A stretch of 64,000 nucleotides of DNA from Ooceraea biroi. Lineage: Eukaryota > Arthropoda > Insecta > Hymenoptera > Formicidae. Position numbers and translations under genes: made by a program. Every line of letters starts with the position of its first letter. Within the stretch, counting starts at the first letter, position 1. This document shows positions 12,235 through 25,293 of the stretch, piece after piece. The stretch is from contig NC_039510.1 of assembly GCF_003672135.1 (NCBI RefSeq), positions 9,238,001 through 9,302,000 of the forward strand, written 5' to 3'. The notes beneath the pieces were generated by a model, which was given only the letters and a program-made list of their open reading frames with translations, made no database searches and was not told the origin of the DNA.

Positions 12235-15200
12235 CTAAATAAAAATATGTTTCAATTACGAACTTCGAAATGGACATTGATGTTAGAGCCAAACCGTTTT
12301 ACAGGATTTTACGCACCCCAAGTGGACGTGCTGGCGACTTCATCGGGTTGCAGACTCTTCGATCGCGACACGTTCGTCCTTAACAGTGACGTCGGCGGTG
12401 GGGAGGGCGATGACGATGAATTTCGGTCGTTCGTCGGCGAAAGGGGGATGCGCGGTGTCGTACTGTGATCGTTCACATCCACATCCCCCTGGAATCGCAC
12501 GCGTCGCGACGTTGGCGTCGGCGAATCTGTCTGATTGGCTCCGAATCCAATTCCGGGGCTGACCGGCGACGTCGCCGGCTCTTGAGCAAGTGTGCCGGCG
12601 GAGGCCGCACCGGCGGTCGATGTCGACGCTGACGCCGATGCTCGCGACGAGGGCCGCGGGGGTGGCGGCAATTCTGGCATACTCGAGGCATGAGAAGGCG
12701 TGCAATTTTGGACGCACCTGAGGGGTTCTCGATCTCGTGCTTGCATCAACCTACGATGTAATTTTAACCCAAGACATTAATTTTGTATCTATAATTGACA
12801 TGAATTTTCTTAACAATTTTGCATTGTGTTTGTTAAGTTTTGCACTCGGTATATATACCTTCCCAACTCGCTATGATTTTCGTCAGGGTGAGATCCGCGT
12901 TCCTGCAGCAGTCTCTCAAGATTTCGTTCCAGAAGTACCCTGTCGAGGCCGCTGGGTCTGGATCCGCTGGTGGGTAGTCCTTCCGAAACGAACTCTGGGT
13001 TCAGGGTGCTCTGAGTTGGTGTCGTCGCCAAGGAAGCGGAAATCTGTTGATGCCTCTTTGTCATCCGAGGCGAGCTCCTAGGAGATCCGAGAGTGTGCCT
13101 CGAACCTGGAGGAAGCGGAGGTGGTGGCGGAGGCGGTGGACTCGATGAACCCTCGCTCGTAGCTACTGTTTGTCTCCTACCTCTGTACGATAAAAATATT
13201 TGTCAATTTTGTTCATATAATTTGTTAAGATAAAGAGTTGGTAACATAAAACTATGTATATGATAGCTAAAACTACTTTTTTTAAAATTATTTACAGCCT
13301 TGAATGTCATAATATAAAAATCGTATTTTAACGGGAATAAATCTTTATCTCTTTCAAGATGATCTAACATGAATCGTAATATATCATTATTTTATTAGGA
13401 ATAAATATTACTAAAGTTTTTATCTCGTTTCTTACAGTTGGGCAATTGTGTTATCAAATGCCGCATGGAAATAATTTTTGAATTTAAATGATGCTTACAT
13501 TTACATGTTACAAACTCGTAATAATTAAAAGTGTAATAAAATTTTAATGCGTCCTCCTTGTACACGCTTCCTAAACGATGTCGTTATGTATATAAGCTTT
13601 AATTTAAATTCAATCACGTAAAGCGCATGCCAGCGTTATACGCATTAATAAGTTTTCAAGTGGTCGACGCTTTGGCGATTTCGTTAGTATATGTTAACAT
13701 GAATATATATTCGATATTTTTTATTTTAAGATGGAAGTGTCGTTTTCAGTTGTCACAGTAAATTGCAAGATTAATGGTCGGTTTTGCAAGATTAATTGTC
13801 GGTAAACTTTAATTCCAGTTTCACTGATCCTCTGTCACGTTCTAGTTCCGCTGCTAAAAGGGAACAAGTTAGTTGGCGAAATATTAGTAATTTATCGCCG
13901 CCGTAATAATTTCTCAAAGCGCAACGAACATTGCTCGTTCGGAAGTCGGAAGCGGCGTAGCGTGTTCGTGTAATCGCGGGATATTCCTGGCAGCTATAAT
14001 TTTCGCGCACGAATCTGCGCGATCCCCGCGTCGCTTTATGGCCAGAGGCAGGACAATGAAAGCACCCCGGTGACCCCACCTCGGTAGAGAAGGTATGTGA
14101 AGCAGCATAGTACCTGAGAAACGACGGCGGAGGCGGTGGAGGCCCAGCGGAAGAGTCGCTCGGTGTTGTTGGCGGCTCCCCCTTGCTGCACGCTATGCTG
14201 CAGTAAATGGCACCACGTCGGGGCAGGAACGGCCGGCCCAGGAGGGAGGTACGGCAAGTGGCGCAGCAGAAGCAGGCCTCGGTCGCGTGCCAGTGCTGAC
14301 CCTCGTGCGACATTTGGCCCTGGTCAACGCCGATCGGTTCGCCGCAGCTGTCGCAATACTCGGCGAAGGAGGCGTCGAAGCAGCGCAAACAGTACGGCCG
14401 GCCCTCCCTCATCACGTACCGCTGGCCGCCAAGCTGCGAGCAGACAGAAGAGGCGCGCCTCGCGTGAATTTATGAGACGTGCAAGAGAGGCGGCAGCTAA
14501 TCGCCACTGCCGTGGTAGCCGAAATGGTTTATTTCGATGAGCGAACGTCGAAAGATAAAACTTCGCAAAAGGCACTTGTATGATACTTGACATCGAGTGA
14601 TGTGATAAGAGAGGAATTGAAAAAATGTTACATTCTGTTTTTAATGTATTTTGAGTAAGGTTTGAAATCTTATAAAGTCTACAAAACGATTTTAACTTAT
14701 TAGTATAATAGTACAATAATTAAAGCTAGACATCCTCTCTTGGCTTCTAAAAGACTACAGAAAACGAAATGTATCAACAAGAATAAACATGGATTTAATA
14801 GTGCTTTAATGGTGACCGGTTATTCACTGGTGCATGTACTCTGCATACGGCAGCAATCTGATAAGGTGCAGGTTCTTAGAGTTAGTCTACTCTTTAATGC
14901 GAGCTCGCAGCATGTACATACTGTGCATTTTCTATTTTTATAGTTGCGGAAATAATTTTTATCGTATCGTTACTCGGTAAATCGCGACGAATAAATTTGA
15001 ATAAAAATCTCCATGGTTTACTTAAATTGTTCTCGAGTTTCTTCCATATGTATATTCACAAGTTCACACCCACAGAAAGCGCTCCATTGATCAAGTAACG
15101 CGGAAAGCACGTTGCTTCTGTGCGTTCACAAGCGACGCTATCTAACTCGGAAGACACACCCGAAGATAGAGTTGGCTGCTGCGGGATTATGAATTGCAAC

Positions 15201-18200
15201 GGGGGCTGTAAATTCGATAGCTACCTGATCATTAATTCCACGGCTTGTGTTTCCGATACGATCGTGCGAATGCCATTGGCTCGGGTCAATTTAGTCAATG
15301 AGAATCATACCGTTAAAATGTTCAATATTTTACACAGATTTACGAACTTGTTGCTCTCATTATACTAATCCCTGTATATCTTATACCCACATTTACATGA
15401 AGCAAACATAGTCGTTTGACAAGATTTAGGGATAAGAATCGTAACTAAAAATTCCTAGCATTGTCAAAAAGAAGTTCTTCAGGTGCGATCATATCATCGT
15501 CATCATAATGCAGTCTCACCTGTCGATCACATTCCAGGCAAGCAAAGTGACGCATGTGCCACGCTCTACCCTCCGCCTCGGTGCACTCGTCGGCGAGAAT
15601 AATCTCATCGCAGGCGCAGCATCGGGGTTTCAGAGTCTCGGCGTGGTGCCGGCCGCAGTAGAGTCTACCGTCCCGCCAGAAGTAGATCAGATCTACCAGC
15701 AGCTGACGGCACACGCAGCAGACGAAGCAGGCGGGATGCCAGAGAGCGGCGGGTCCAGCACGACTTGCGGCCACAGCCATCTCACCAGCCGCGATCGCGC
15801 GTCCGCACTCGCGACATCCGGCGCCATGCGGCCGCTCGAGCTGGCTCGCGTGTCCGCGGCCGAGGGCTTCGCGCTTCCGCTGGGTCGCGAACACGCGCAA
15901 TTCGCGCTTCTCCTCCTCGGTCAGGCCGCTGCAGTATCGCGCTTCGTTGTCATGCGGCGGTAGCTGCTGCAGCAATTGCTTCACCCGCTCCCGCTCGCCG
16001 GCGCTACCCGCGTACGGGATCTTGTCCTCCGGCAGTGCGCTGAAATACAGGTGCACCTGGAAACGCGCGTGTACGTTAGTTTACATTAGTAGATGTTAGT
16101 CACCGGATCGATGAAATTAGAGGCATTCCGCAGTAACGTGTCTTGGATCCCGTACATGCCAATATCGAGATAAACCTATGTGCAAGCTATGTATGAATAA
16201 TAATGTAAGCAGCATGCGTTACATGTGTCGAACGTGGAAGTTTACCGTTCGAAGCATCATATTATGGCTCTCTAACGGTTTTGGGAATATCCATGTATGC
16301 GTTTGTAAAGCGGTTGCACGCTTGTTTCGAGAGTATAATATTTTTCATTTTAGCTAAGAGTTTTGAAACTTCTTGTCAAAGGTGTTAATATGAAAGTACC
16401 CAGTCTTAGTAGCTAAATAATCCTACAACGAAACGATTGCGTCCGAGATAGGTGCAAGTTTCAACTATAAATGTGCTCAGTAGTCTCCATAAATTAAGCT
16501 TCAAAACTCTTAATTTAATAAAACACATTTTAACGGGACTTTAATAGAAGTTAATTGAAGCGATAATGTAATACTAGGTACTAAAAATTATAACCGGTAA
16601 GCTGTAACCAATACTGTCTCACGTACAAAACGTACATGTCGCTTGAAAAAATCCTCAAGATCCGTTGCCCAACAGCCGTACGTGGAAAAGTTATCGTTGG
16701 AAGCCGGTTTTACATGCGCATGCATCAACGTCAATGACTAACTGATAGCCGCGTCTTCAACTGATAGTCTAACTGATTATCAATCTCTTTATAGATCATC
16801 TATCTCCTTTTATAGCAACGCCGGATACATAGACAGGGTAAAAGAATTCCGTGGCGACGTTAACCGATGGTCGTCGAAACCCGCCCGTCCGTCGCAAATT
16901 TAGATAAGTATCTGGATGGGTACACTGTCAACATACCGAAGAAACAAGTCTTGAGAGAAAACACTGACGTATTGCGTTTGTACTACTCGGACGGAAACTC
17001 GCTAGCTCGACGATAAGCGAAATAAGGTACGCACGATAAAAGCATGCGGTTTTACTTTTCGCACATGTGTGTACTCTTATCACAAGCTCGTCACAAGAAA
17101 GGCTCTGTCAACGCGAGTATTTCCATAAGAATACGCCTGGAGAGTGAAACCGCGCTCGCTCGCTCGCTCAATAGCCATTAGAATTTGCGTATAATCGAGT
17201 TTCTACATGATCTAGCGGTAAATTTCTCCACGCTACGACTCGCATCGGTTTATGAGTAGCTGTAATAATAATAATACCGATATTTCGTACAAGCTATTAA
17301 GCACTTAACGCCACGTATGGGTCTTACAGGTGTTTTTATTTCTGCCAATCGTTTTACACGTGACTTTTGTAAAAAATGTCAGATTTGCAACTGCTTACTG
17401 GCATTGTCTCTTCTTACAGAGAGAGGATCCTAAGCAAACATAGCGTGCGTACTGCTATGCTTTGGAGACATTTCAGGTTTTCGCGCGGAGACACGAATTG
17501 CCGCCAGAATCATCAACATACGAGGGGCTTAAGAGCGCGAAAAGCTTGTTGCATAGGATTACCATCCCCTCGCCAAGAGAACGCCGAGTCATAATATATA
17601 ATACGCGTTAGACGTAATGACACTTAAAATGAGTAAAGAAAACTCGCGGACGGACGCTGCTGGGACAGGCTGCGGACGGGGTGCGAAAGCGGGAAATAAA
17701 AGCGAGAAGGAGAAGAAGGAAAGAGATGCGGATTTACACGCGGTGCACTCACTGCGAGTCACGAAATAAACGAGATAGTCGCGCAGGCGAGAGCCAACGT
17801 GCGGAGAGAAAACTTTATTCCGCGTGATGCCTACCGTAAAACGTTCGCGCTTAAATCAATTAAAGGACGATGAGTGCATTAATTATCCCTTTCGGTAGGG
17901 AGAACTCTAACGTAGCGAACATTATCCAATTGTACGCTATCGTGCATTTAATTAAATAGAATGATTTTGTTTTTGATATTTGGTAGTGATGCTGACTAGA
18001 ATTAAGATATCGTATTAAGCACGTGCGGACAAGACAGTTCCGAAAGAATATGGGCGGATCTCGTTTGTATGACTTTATATCAACTCTCGCGGTGATATTT
18101 AAATCTGACATAATCTTGCGACGTAACATGTATTCTGTCATGGTATATTAATATGTATCTCTGCTACAATTCTTTTGATATGGATCTCAGATTCATTTGA

Positions 18201-20865
18201 TACGCATTCATATAATCTGGTACTATATTAAAATGTTCTCCCTTAACAGATCTTATAATTTATATATTTTTTAATGTAATTTAATTTTGTAATGAATTCT
18301 TGATAGAAAGAAGAATTTTTAAGAAATGGTATTGAATTTTAAAATTCTTCTTTTTAGAATAAAATTTAGAAGAAGAGAGCAGTGTAATTGTGTAATTAAT
18401 GTGTTTAGTGTCTTGTCTCTCTATCCTTCTTCCATGTCCTTTTTCGGGGGTGAACCACTCGATTACGCTTTATCATCATGTCCAGAGCTTTCACCGGCAC
18501 ACAGCAGTCTGATGACTCACTGCACTGTCGTCGTTCGCGATGGTAATCGTCGCGACGATCTGAGGGCCCAGTCTCGCGGTTACTGGTCCCCAGCGAGACG
18601 AATTGCCCGGGACACCCTCGCATTACGTGCATACGTAACAACAAAAAGTCTTTCCATCTTTATCATTTCTTCTCTCTCTCTTTTTTCTCATCCCAATAAT
18701 ATATTATACTTTATTATTATTACAATATTTCGCAAAAATTCTTGTTTTAATGTTTGCCGATCTTTTTTTTAATCTCCTCAAGATGCTAAATATTTGCATC
18801 TGTTTGTAACTACAATAATTTATAAGCTGTACGTTTCTAAGGAGTTAATATTTCTAGATGGAATAAATCTATTTTTTGCTTTACCTGATCAGGCCTCAAT
18901 CCGGGCGGCACCCACGTGTACTCTTCGAGTGCACAGCCGCTGTCGTCGTCGCTCTGCGAGTGCCTTTGGTGATGTTGCATCAGGGCCTCCTGCAACGCCA
19001 AGCCGGCTGGTGCGGCTTGCACCGGGCTCTTGAACGGTTCCTGATGAGGCGCACCACCGGCGCCGGTTGGAAACGCCATGGCCATCGCCATCGGCGAACC
19101 TGGGCCCAGGCCAAGTCCCGAGGGACCGCCCGCCTCCGTCGAAGCCCGCTGGTGCTCCTCTCGTGGACACCTGCAGCTCCTGCACACCTTTCTGCAAGCA
19201 ACATTGATACATCCATAAGAACATTATTTAGTTGAGAAAATTATTTAAAATTTTATTTTTTTATTTGAAATTTATCTTTTATATATTGCTAATTATTTCT
19301 AATTGCTAAATGTTCGTACATAAAGCACTTTTCTTCACTCTTGAGAATACTTCAAGGAAAATCACATCTGATATGTAATTATTTGTTTTCTAAAATTACG
19401 GACCTGAAAATCTAGAAGTCTTATTTAGTCCATGAATATTTCTGTGTATATAGCGCGTGTCCGATGTATGAAAATAAAATGTAACAGAATCGGACATGGA
19501 CATGGACGCCTTCTCCTCGCTTGAATGAATCAATATGTCTCAATTTAAAATTCTATATTCCGAACATGTAAGGAAATCGTACATGCTGTTCCACATGTTC
19601 TGGATCAGTGAACGTTAAGTAGTAAAACGTCCAAGAAACATCCAAGAAAAAACGATCAATGCAAAATAAACTTCTACCATAACTATCCATAACTAAGAAA
19701 CAAATCTTGATTAACACACAAGTTTTGCTGTTAACCATGATAGAGATACCGTTTCTCAGTATGGAAAACCCTCCAGCATTCAATGAGAAATTGCGTCCCA
19801 GATAGTGCTTCAATAGTGAAACCAGATAGAATATGGAGTAGCAAAAATACAAATACACGAGAATAGTAATATACAGGGTGTCTGACATAAGGCGAAAAAC
19901 CTCTTGTTTTTTACGTTATTCATGCCTACTTCCCTCGCTGCCATCTTTACATTACTCGAAATTTTACGTGGTTGTTTGCAAAATGGTACAGAACTTTTTA
20001 ATCAGTTTCAGTTTGACGAGATCTATCTGTGGGCGAGAGGTTTTTCGTCTTATGTCAGACACCCTGTATTTAATCTGAAGAATCTGATTGAATCATAGAT
20101 CTTCTACTTCGCTGTCTTCACACTCTGAATCTTCCTTAATTCAAACTCCCAGCACACGGACATGCGCATCAGAATCCTTCATGTAGAAACCTAAACCCTA
20201 AACTAAATGCTTTATATTTTCTCGAGACACATCGCATATTTTCCTGACACGATCATTTGTAAAGCGTAGAAAGATCCACATCGCGTGACCACAGAAAAGC
20301 GTTAAATACTACATTCCTCTCCACCACCACCAATAGCGGCGACTTACTCCGAACAACCGGCAGCCACATCGTAACCCGAATACACCGAACCGCAGTCGGC
20401 TACGCGGCCGCATTCCGCATCTCCCGCGGCACGACGATCGAAACTGGTCTCGTCGTCGTGATGAGCGCCCTTCAAGAACTCCACGCACTTCTCCGTCGGG
20501 CTGGCCCGCGACGTCGCCAACGCCGGACAGCCGACCATCGCGGCGACGACATCTTCAACGTGGCCATTTACGTCGTGACCGTCGTCAACGCGGTTCCTCA
20601 GGAACGCGTCCAGATAATGCTCCTCGGTGGTGGTCGGCAAATCATAAACGACGCCGGATGTCATCCAGGGTGCGTCGATGCCGGCGGATCGAGCCGCGAC
20701 GTCCTCATCGTTCTGGCCAATGCTCGTCCTGGCGTCGTTATTCTTTCTGCCATAGAGTTTACGCAGGTACGCTTCCTGATGGCTTCTGGTCGCCCAGCAT
20801 CCACCTCGCCACCATCGCTTCGAGCCCAGCACCGCCGTACGTCTCGTTCGCGCCAAGCTCGACAT
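11981..20865 (-). CDS. pk: Prickle homologue (PET and three LIM domains), seven coding exons
   Basis: Core planar-cell-polarity protein of the Prickle/Espinas family, a cytoplasmic, membrane-associated partner of Van Gogh and Dishevelled. Exons on the minus strand: 20865-20348, 19191-18885, 16056-15520, 14433-14114, 13182-12859, 12750-12317 and 12234-11981. All junctions have GT/AG and phases that agree, giving 897 aa. PET spans about residues 251-345 (ALEEYTWVPPGLRPD, then LQQLPPHDNEARYC). LIM1 is about 356-414, LIM2 421-472 and LIM3 481-536. The tail is proline/serine-rich with RRAYGGVRISYVPNDA and ends CVIS, a farnesylation-type CaaX box. The start ATG at 20865 has A at -3. Extra 5' UTR exons or alternative N-termini are likely, as fly pk has isoform-specific first exons. 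The paralogue espinas cannot be fully excluded. Confidence 0.93.
12317..12750 (-). CDS. pk: prickle coding exon 6 (Ser/Pro/Ala-rich region)
   Basis: Acceptor CGTAG, donor TGGG|GTGCGT (phase 1). It encodes REPLRCVQNC, low-complexity Ala/Ser/Pro sequence, and the RRVRFQGDV motif. The first in-frame stop (12309) lies just inside the following 82-bp intron, so splicing is needed to reach the conserved C-terminus. Confidence 0.85.
12859..13182 (-). CDS. pk: prickle coding exon 5 (linker and LDRVLLERNLERLL helix)
   Basis: Acceptor TACAG, donor GGAAG|GTATAT (phase 2). It encodes a proline run, a Ser/Arg-rich linker, and the conserved segment SGLDRVLLERNLERLLQER seen after the LIM domains in Prickle proteins. 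Confidence 0.88.
13183..14113 (-). other. prickle intron 4
   Basis: 931 bp, AT-rich, between LIM3 exon 4 and exon 5. The long minus-strand reading frame entering from exon 4 is read-through. No repeat or other gene was recognised. Confidence 0.6.
14114..14433 (-). CDS. pk: prickle coding exon 4 (second half of LIM2, LIM3)
   Basis: Acceptor CTCGCAG, donor TCAG|GTACTA (phase 2). It encodes residues 455-561, including GRPYCLRCFD (end of LIM2) and LIM3 from YCDSCGEPIGVDQGQMSH to YCSIACSKGE, then a polyproline run. Reading beyond the donor is intron. Confidence 0.95.
14434..15519 (-). other. prickle intron 3
   Basis: 1086 bp interrupting LIM2 between its two zinc fingers. Nothing else was recognised. 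Confidence 0.6.
15520..16056 (-). CDS. pk: prickle coding exon 3 (PET end, LIM1, first half of LIM2)
   Basis: Phase 0 at both ends; acceptor TTTCCAG, donor CAG|GTGAGA. It encodes residues 276-454: the rest of PET (LPPHDNEARYCSGLTEEEKR), LIM1 (from C356), and the first zinc finger of LIM2 (CCACDEIILADECTEAEGR). The zinc-binding cysteines and histidines are all present. Confidence 0.95.
16057..18884 (-). other. prickle intron 2
   Basis: 2828 bp splitting the PET domain. It holds a short (GCTC)n run near 17155-17168 and several AT-rich tracts. No other gene or mobile element could be supported. Confidence 0.55.
18885..19191 (-). CDS. pk: prickle coding exon 2 (start of PET domain)
   Basis: The acceptor is TTGCAG before 19191 and the donor is CAG|GTAAAG after 18885. 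It encodes residues 173-275. It opens with the cysteine-rich VCRSCRCPREEH motif, runs through a Gly/Ala/Met-rich linker, and ends in the PET signature ALEEYTWVPPGLRPDQ. Confidence 0.92.
19874..20066. mobile_element. TA-flanked MITE in prickle intron 1
   Basis: 193 bp with about 32-bp terminal inverted repeats beginning CAGGGTGTCTGACATAAG (two mismatches between ends). TA duplications flank it at 19872-19873 and 20067-20068. TA target use points to the Tc1/mariner group. It has no coding capacity. Confidence 0.88.
20348..20865 (-). CDS. pk: prickle coding exon 1 (N-terminal region)
   Basis: Encodes residues 1-172 plus two bases of codon 173. It ends at CGGA|GTAAGT, which joins in frame to exon 2 (CSE then KVCRSCRCPREEH). 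It is rich in charged residues with no recognised domain, and it contains the stretch YDLPTTTEEHYLDAFLRNR. Long open frames on the opposite strand here (for example 20458-21015) are GC-driven shadows. The exon may be specific to one isoform. Confidence 0.75.
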
Positions 20866-23800
20866 GTTTCTTCTTCTTGCGCGACCGACGGCGACAAGCG
20901 GGCAACAACATCCGGACCCGACCGACGAGGACGGTGGTCGTTAAGATCGATTTCCACCCGCGGTTCTTCCTCCCGGCGTTGCGCGCTTCACGGTGGAACC
21001 CGGCCTCGACGGTAATAATCGTCGTGCTGAGACCTTCTAATCTAGAGAACGCCGGCGGGGTCTCTTGCTCCTTTCCTTCTTCCCCCCAACGGTATATTAT
21101 GTCCTTTTCGCGGTCGCCGGTCGTCCTCTCGCAAAAGCTAATAAGGCGACGCTTCAGGCCACTCGAGACACCAAGGTTTTTGTTCTCCGTAGAGAAACCC
21201 TTCTGTGGATATTAAGCGTATTAAATGCCCCTCGCGATGGTACCCGCTCTTGATTGCATTAGGGGCGCTTCGCATTCCTGGAAGAACTCGTGATAGTTCA
21301 TCGAAGAGACGTTTTATCTTTCGCAGCTAGTTTTTATGGCCATATTTATTCTTGAGTTTTGTTGGAGGAGCTAATGAGGGATACATTCTTTATCTCTCTC
21401 GCTTATTGATATTTTCCTTGATATCAATAGGCATCAGCATTACAAAATGTTCTAATAATCGTTAATTGATTTCTTCGTTTTATTGTTCGCAACTTTTCAG
21501 AGGCGCATCCTATAATGTGACTTCTCCCATAAGCATCTTCGCACTAATGACAAAGACAATTTACTGATGCACCTTCCATTATAATCCCGTCTATCATGCT
21601 GAAAGGTTGATGTTGCGCACAACCGGAAGAACAACGAGTCCGAATGTACCGACAGGTTCCAGAGATGCCATCTTTTTTGCATCAATCGACGCCAATCTAG
21701 AGAGGATGTAACAATCTCTTCTGGTTCAATATTACAGGGTAGAGATGTCCGACAGTATCGCGATATTCGATAAATTAAAGATCCCTCTTGAAGTAGAGGT
21801 ACTTGCTGGAGCAGCAGTATGTTGCGTCGCGATTGAGTCGCCTCGCGTTGGAGCGAGCAGTCGCAGCGAGAATGGAAGACTCAATCGTGCGATGCCGTGG
21901 CTCCGTATCGTCGTCGTCTCGCGAACGTCTCGCCGCCGGCAGCGTCAGACTCATCGCGCCGTTCGTTCACCATTTCTCGATTGGCACGCGCGCTCGCGAA
22001 ACGCCACATACTCGCGACCTCGGTCTCGGACAATAAGGGCGACGTGAAGATGTAAAGGGAACGAAGGGAGGGCAAGAGAAGAAAGAAAGGACGATCAAAG
22101 AAAACAAGGCGGAAAGGGAGAGGATTCAGGCTCTTGGCGAAAGCGGTCACAATGAAAGAAGAGGAGCAAAGACTCATGAAGGATAAAGAGAGACGAATAA
22201 AGTGATGCGAAAGATTGGAGACCAATCTGTACGTGTAACTAGTAGTACAGCACCGATTAACGTTTTGTAGTACGTGACACGCGGTACAAAAGGTAGTCAG
22301 GCGGCGGGCCCCGATGTGCGATGGCGCGATATCTCGATTCGCGTCTCGGGCCCAGTCGCGACTGATGCGTGGCAAGTCTGGCAAAAAGTCGCGGCGGATG
22401 ACAGCCGCGCGTGTTACTCGTCAATGAAATCTCATGGTTGTCGATCGGACGTCCGTTTCAAACGCGCGTCGCATCACGTCGACGCTGCTTTCAGAGCACT
22501 CCTGGCGCAGCTCGTGGATCGGCGTCATGATCACGGGCCCCGCGCGCCCGTCTTTAATCGCGACACTGAACGATTAAGGAACTACCCCGTGACGTCGTCG
22601 TGGTCAATCGGATGGCACGATCACGGGCAATACTAATGCGACGAATGCGGCGCGACGCGCATTAAAACCTTCTAGAAGGCACGCGTATCCCGTCCTTCGT
22701 TCTGCCGGCACGGGGCGTGCTAAGGCCGAGCGGACACTGAGCATACTCTGGGACTCAGCGGGGCCCCCGTGCGCGGGACATGGGGCGGGAGGAGACAAGC
22801 AGGGGCCCGTAAGCGAGTGCCGACGCGCGAGGAAGGAGGAACGAACGAGCGAGGAGTCGCGTCGGTGCGTGTAACTCCGACGTTACCAATACGCGCGCGA
22901 ACTCCCCCTCCCCCTCCCCCTCCGCCCCGTGTGTCTCTTTCTCTCTCTGTTCTTCGCTCCTCTCGATATATTTATATTCGTTTCTAATACGTGTGGCGTG
23001 TCGGGGCCCCGCGCCGTGGGCCCCCCCGTCGGAATACGCAAGGCCCGATTCCGCGTATGCGTGCTGTGCGACGGGCCTCGGGCCCTCAAGCGGCCGAACG
23101 GAGGACGCTTTCCTCTGCTCTGCTCTGCTCTGCTTCGCTTTGCCGTACTGTGTTCTCTCAGAAGAGCGACTTCTGCGAGAAGTTACGACGTCATCTTAAA
23201 AGACGCGCCGCATCTTTCTTCGCCACGCATAACACGTCTCGTTCGTTTCCGTCGCGATTAGATATTGCATGGTGATTAAGAATAGGAATAAACGTTCCTC
23301 CACACTTGCGAGATAGTCAGCTGCACTACGCTGTTTAATTGCAGCAGATGAGAAGACTTGTCCGGTAGTCACCAGAGACATTAAAAGCACTATAATCGTT
23401 CTCGTAAGATTTTTACACTAAATAAAACTGATAAGTTGACAACTTTATGATTTTAATCTTTATTTCTTTAGATGAAGAGTTTGGAGCGCAGGAAGAGTGA
23501 AACAGCCATGTAATTTACAAGATTTACTTTAGATATCACTTGGCATTCAGAATGGATTTTATAAATAACTTTGTCCACACTATCCATTCTTGCTTTAAAC
23601 TTGTTGAAATCCTTATTACTTAGTTACTGCAATAAAAAAATATTTCGACAAAATTTAATTAACTTGAATTTTAAATTGGTGTTTTATCGCATGAATCAAT
23701 AGATCAGAGTCGGTAAAAATTAAATTCAATTCCCACTGGATTGTGTTACTATTAGATACGGACTTAAACTAACATCTCAAAGGAGCAGTTGGTTCATCAC

Positions 23801-25293
23801 ACAAACATCGCTGGTTAAATATCCCTTTCTTGAGAGTATTAGGAGTATTAATAAATAAAGGTGGAGATTCAAATCATTGGAAGACCACCCAAATCGAGAA
23901 CCGCATTTGTCCGTATCATTAATTTCTACTTTTACATAAATTTCCTATTTGGAAAGCATCTTACATCAATCTTTCACACTCAAGATAACTATGATTAGTA
24001 CATCATCAAATTAACATGATAATTAAACGATATATAACGATATATATACATGAACCATGACTAATACTGATTAGATTTCTCTCCTATCGTTGGAATAAAT
24101 TAGATATATCCGTTAAACATGATGGACTGTCGAATGGATGAAATTAATCACTATAAACACAAATTAAAGTTTTATCACAAGAAACTATAATTAGTCTAAT
24201 ATATAACAAATTACTATATTATTATTTATTAATTTCATCCTTTCGCTGCTTAATTGTACTGTATTTTATATCCATTACAGTATTATTACCTTATTTGCTG
24301 TGTGTACCCTTGTTCTCACAGAGCTTGCCCCAGAAGAGTCCTATCTATCTATCTTTCACATGCTTAAACGATCACACAATGCTAAGACTACGTTTTGTCT
24401 ATGTATAGATATTAACATAATCGATTCATAAAAATGCGAGTGTGCGTCAGCAATTCAAGTATAACGGCTTAGTGCCATATCGCAGTTCAGTCCCAGCCTT
24501 TATCCTTATTATAATAGAGGCGTCTATTATTGATAGTGCGCGGATGAAAAACACGTGGTTGACGAACGTTCTCATGGAATTGTGCCCGTGTACAATGGGC
24601 CCATTCGTGAAGCATATAACATGGCGACCCGTTCGTACGTGCGCGACACACCTTCTTCGTGAGGCCAGCTCCGACCAGACCCTCCTGGAAGATCACTCCT
24701 TAAGTGGATCTTAAGATTTTCCGTGCCGGAGGTGTCGGCGAGCACGTCTTCGCCGAGTCGTAAGCCACAAAAACTGTCACACGCGAGACGAAGATTTTGT
24801 TCAAAGTACAATGAATGATGGCAGCCACGCAAAAACCGCGGAATGCCACTCGGCGTTAAGTAAGACTCATAAGGCAAGAGGGACAGCAATCCGAGTGACG
24901 TCGAGCACGAACCTACCGTGTTCACTGGATCTTGTCGCTGGTATCTAATGTATCGTAATGTTCGGCGTTGGCATGGCTAAGCTCCTTTTATTAGCTTTAG
25001 GATGTGCACTACGAAAGCCAATTTAATCCGGTCGCTCCTTTTGAGCATGAATTTTATGGACACTTCGTTTCAATTAAATTTGATTTGGGAAATAGTTAAA
25101 GTCGTGTAATGGCGTGAGATTGTTCATCGAATTTATTCAGATGCGAGCTTGTGAAATGGCCATAAAATTTATATTCATAGCAGTGACTTTCTCAAGCTGA
25201 CTTGTAACACGCAACTTAACGTCGATAGAGACTTAAAATGATTAAGTTTAATTCATATTTAATTTACTATAGTTTAATTCATATTTAATTTAG
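20866..25293. other. Upstream of prickle: GC-rich island then AT-rich sequence
   Basis: 20.9-23.2 kb is GC-rich and could contain promoters or untranslated first exons of prickle. It includes a CCCCCT run at 22904-22923 and a CTCTG run at 23113-23134. 23.3-24.4 kb is AT-rich, with a short TCTA run near 24340-24355. No coding exon could be supported. Confidence 0.4.

Noticed and set aside
15508..15963. 151-codon plus-strand frame
   Set aside because: It is antisense to the LIM1/LIM2 exon of prickle, and its translation has no domain.
20458..21215. Two 185-codon plus-strand frames opposite prickle exon 1
   Set aside because: They are antisense shadows in GC-rich sequence. The minus-strand exon has matching splice phase and continues into the PET domain.
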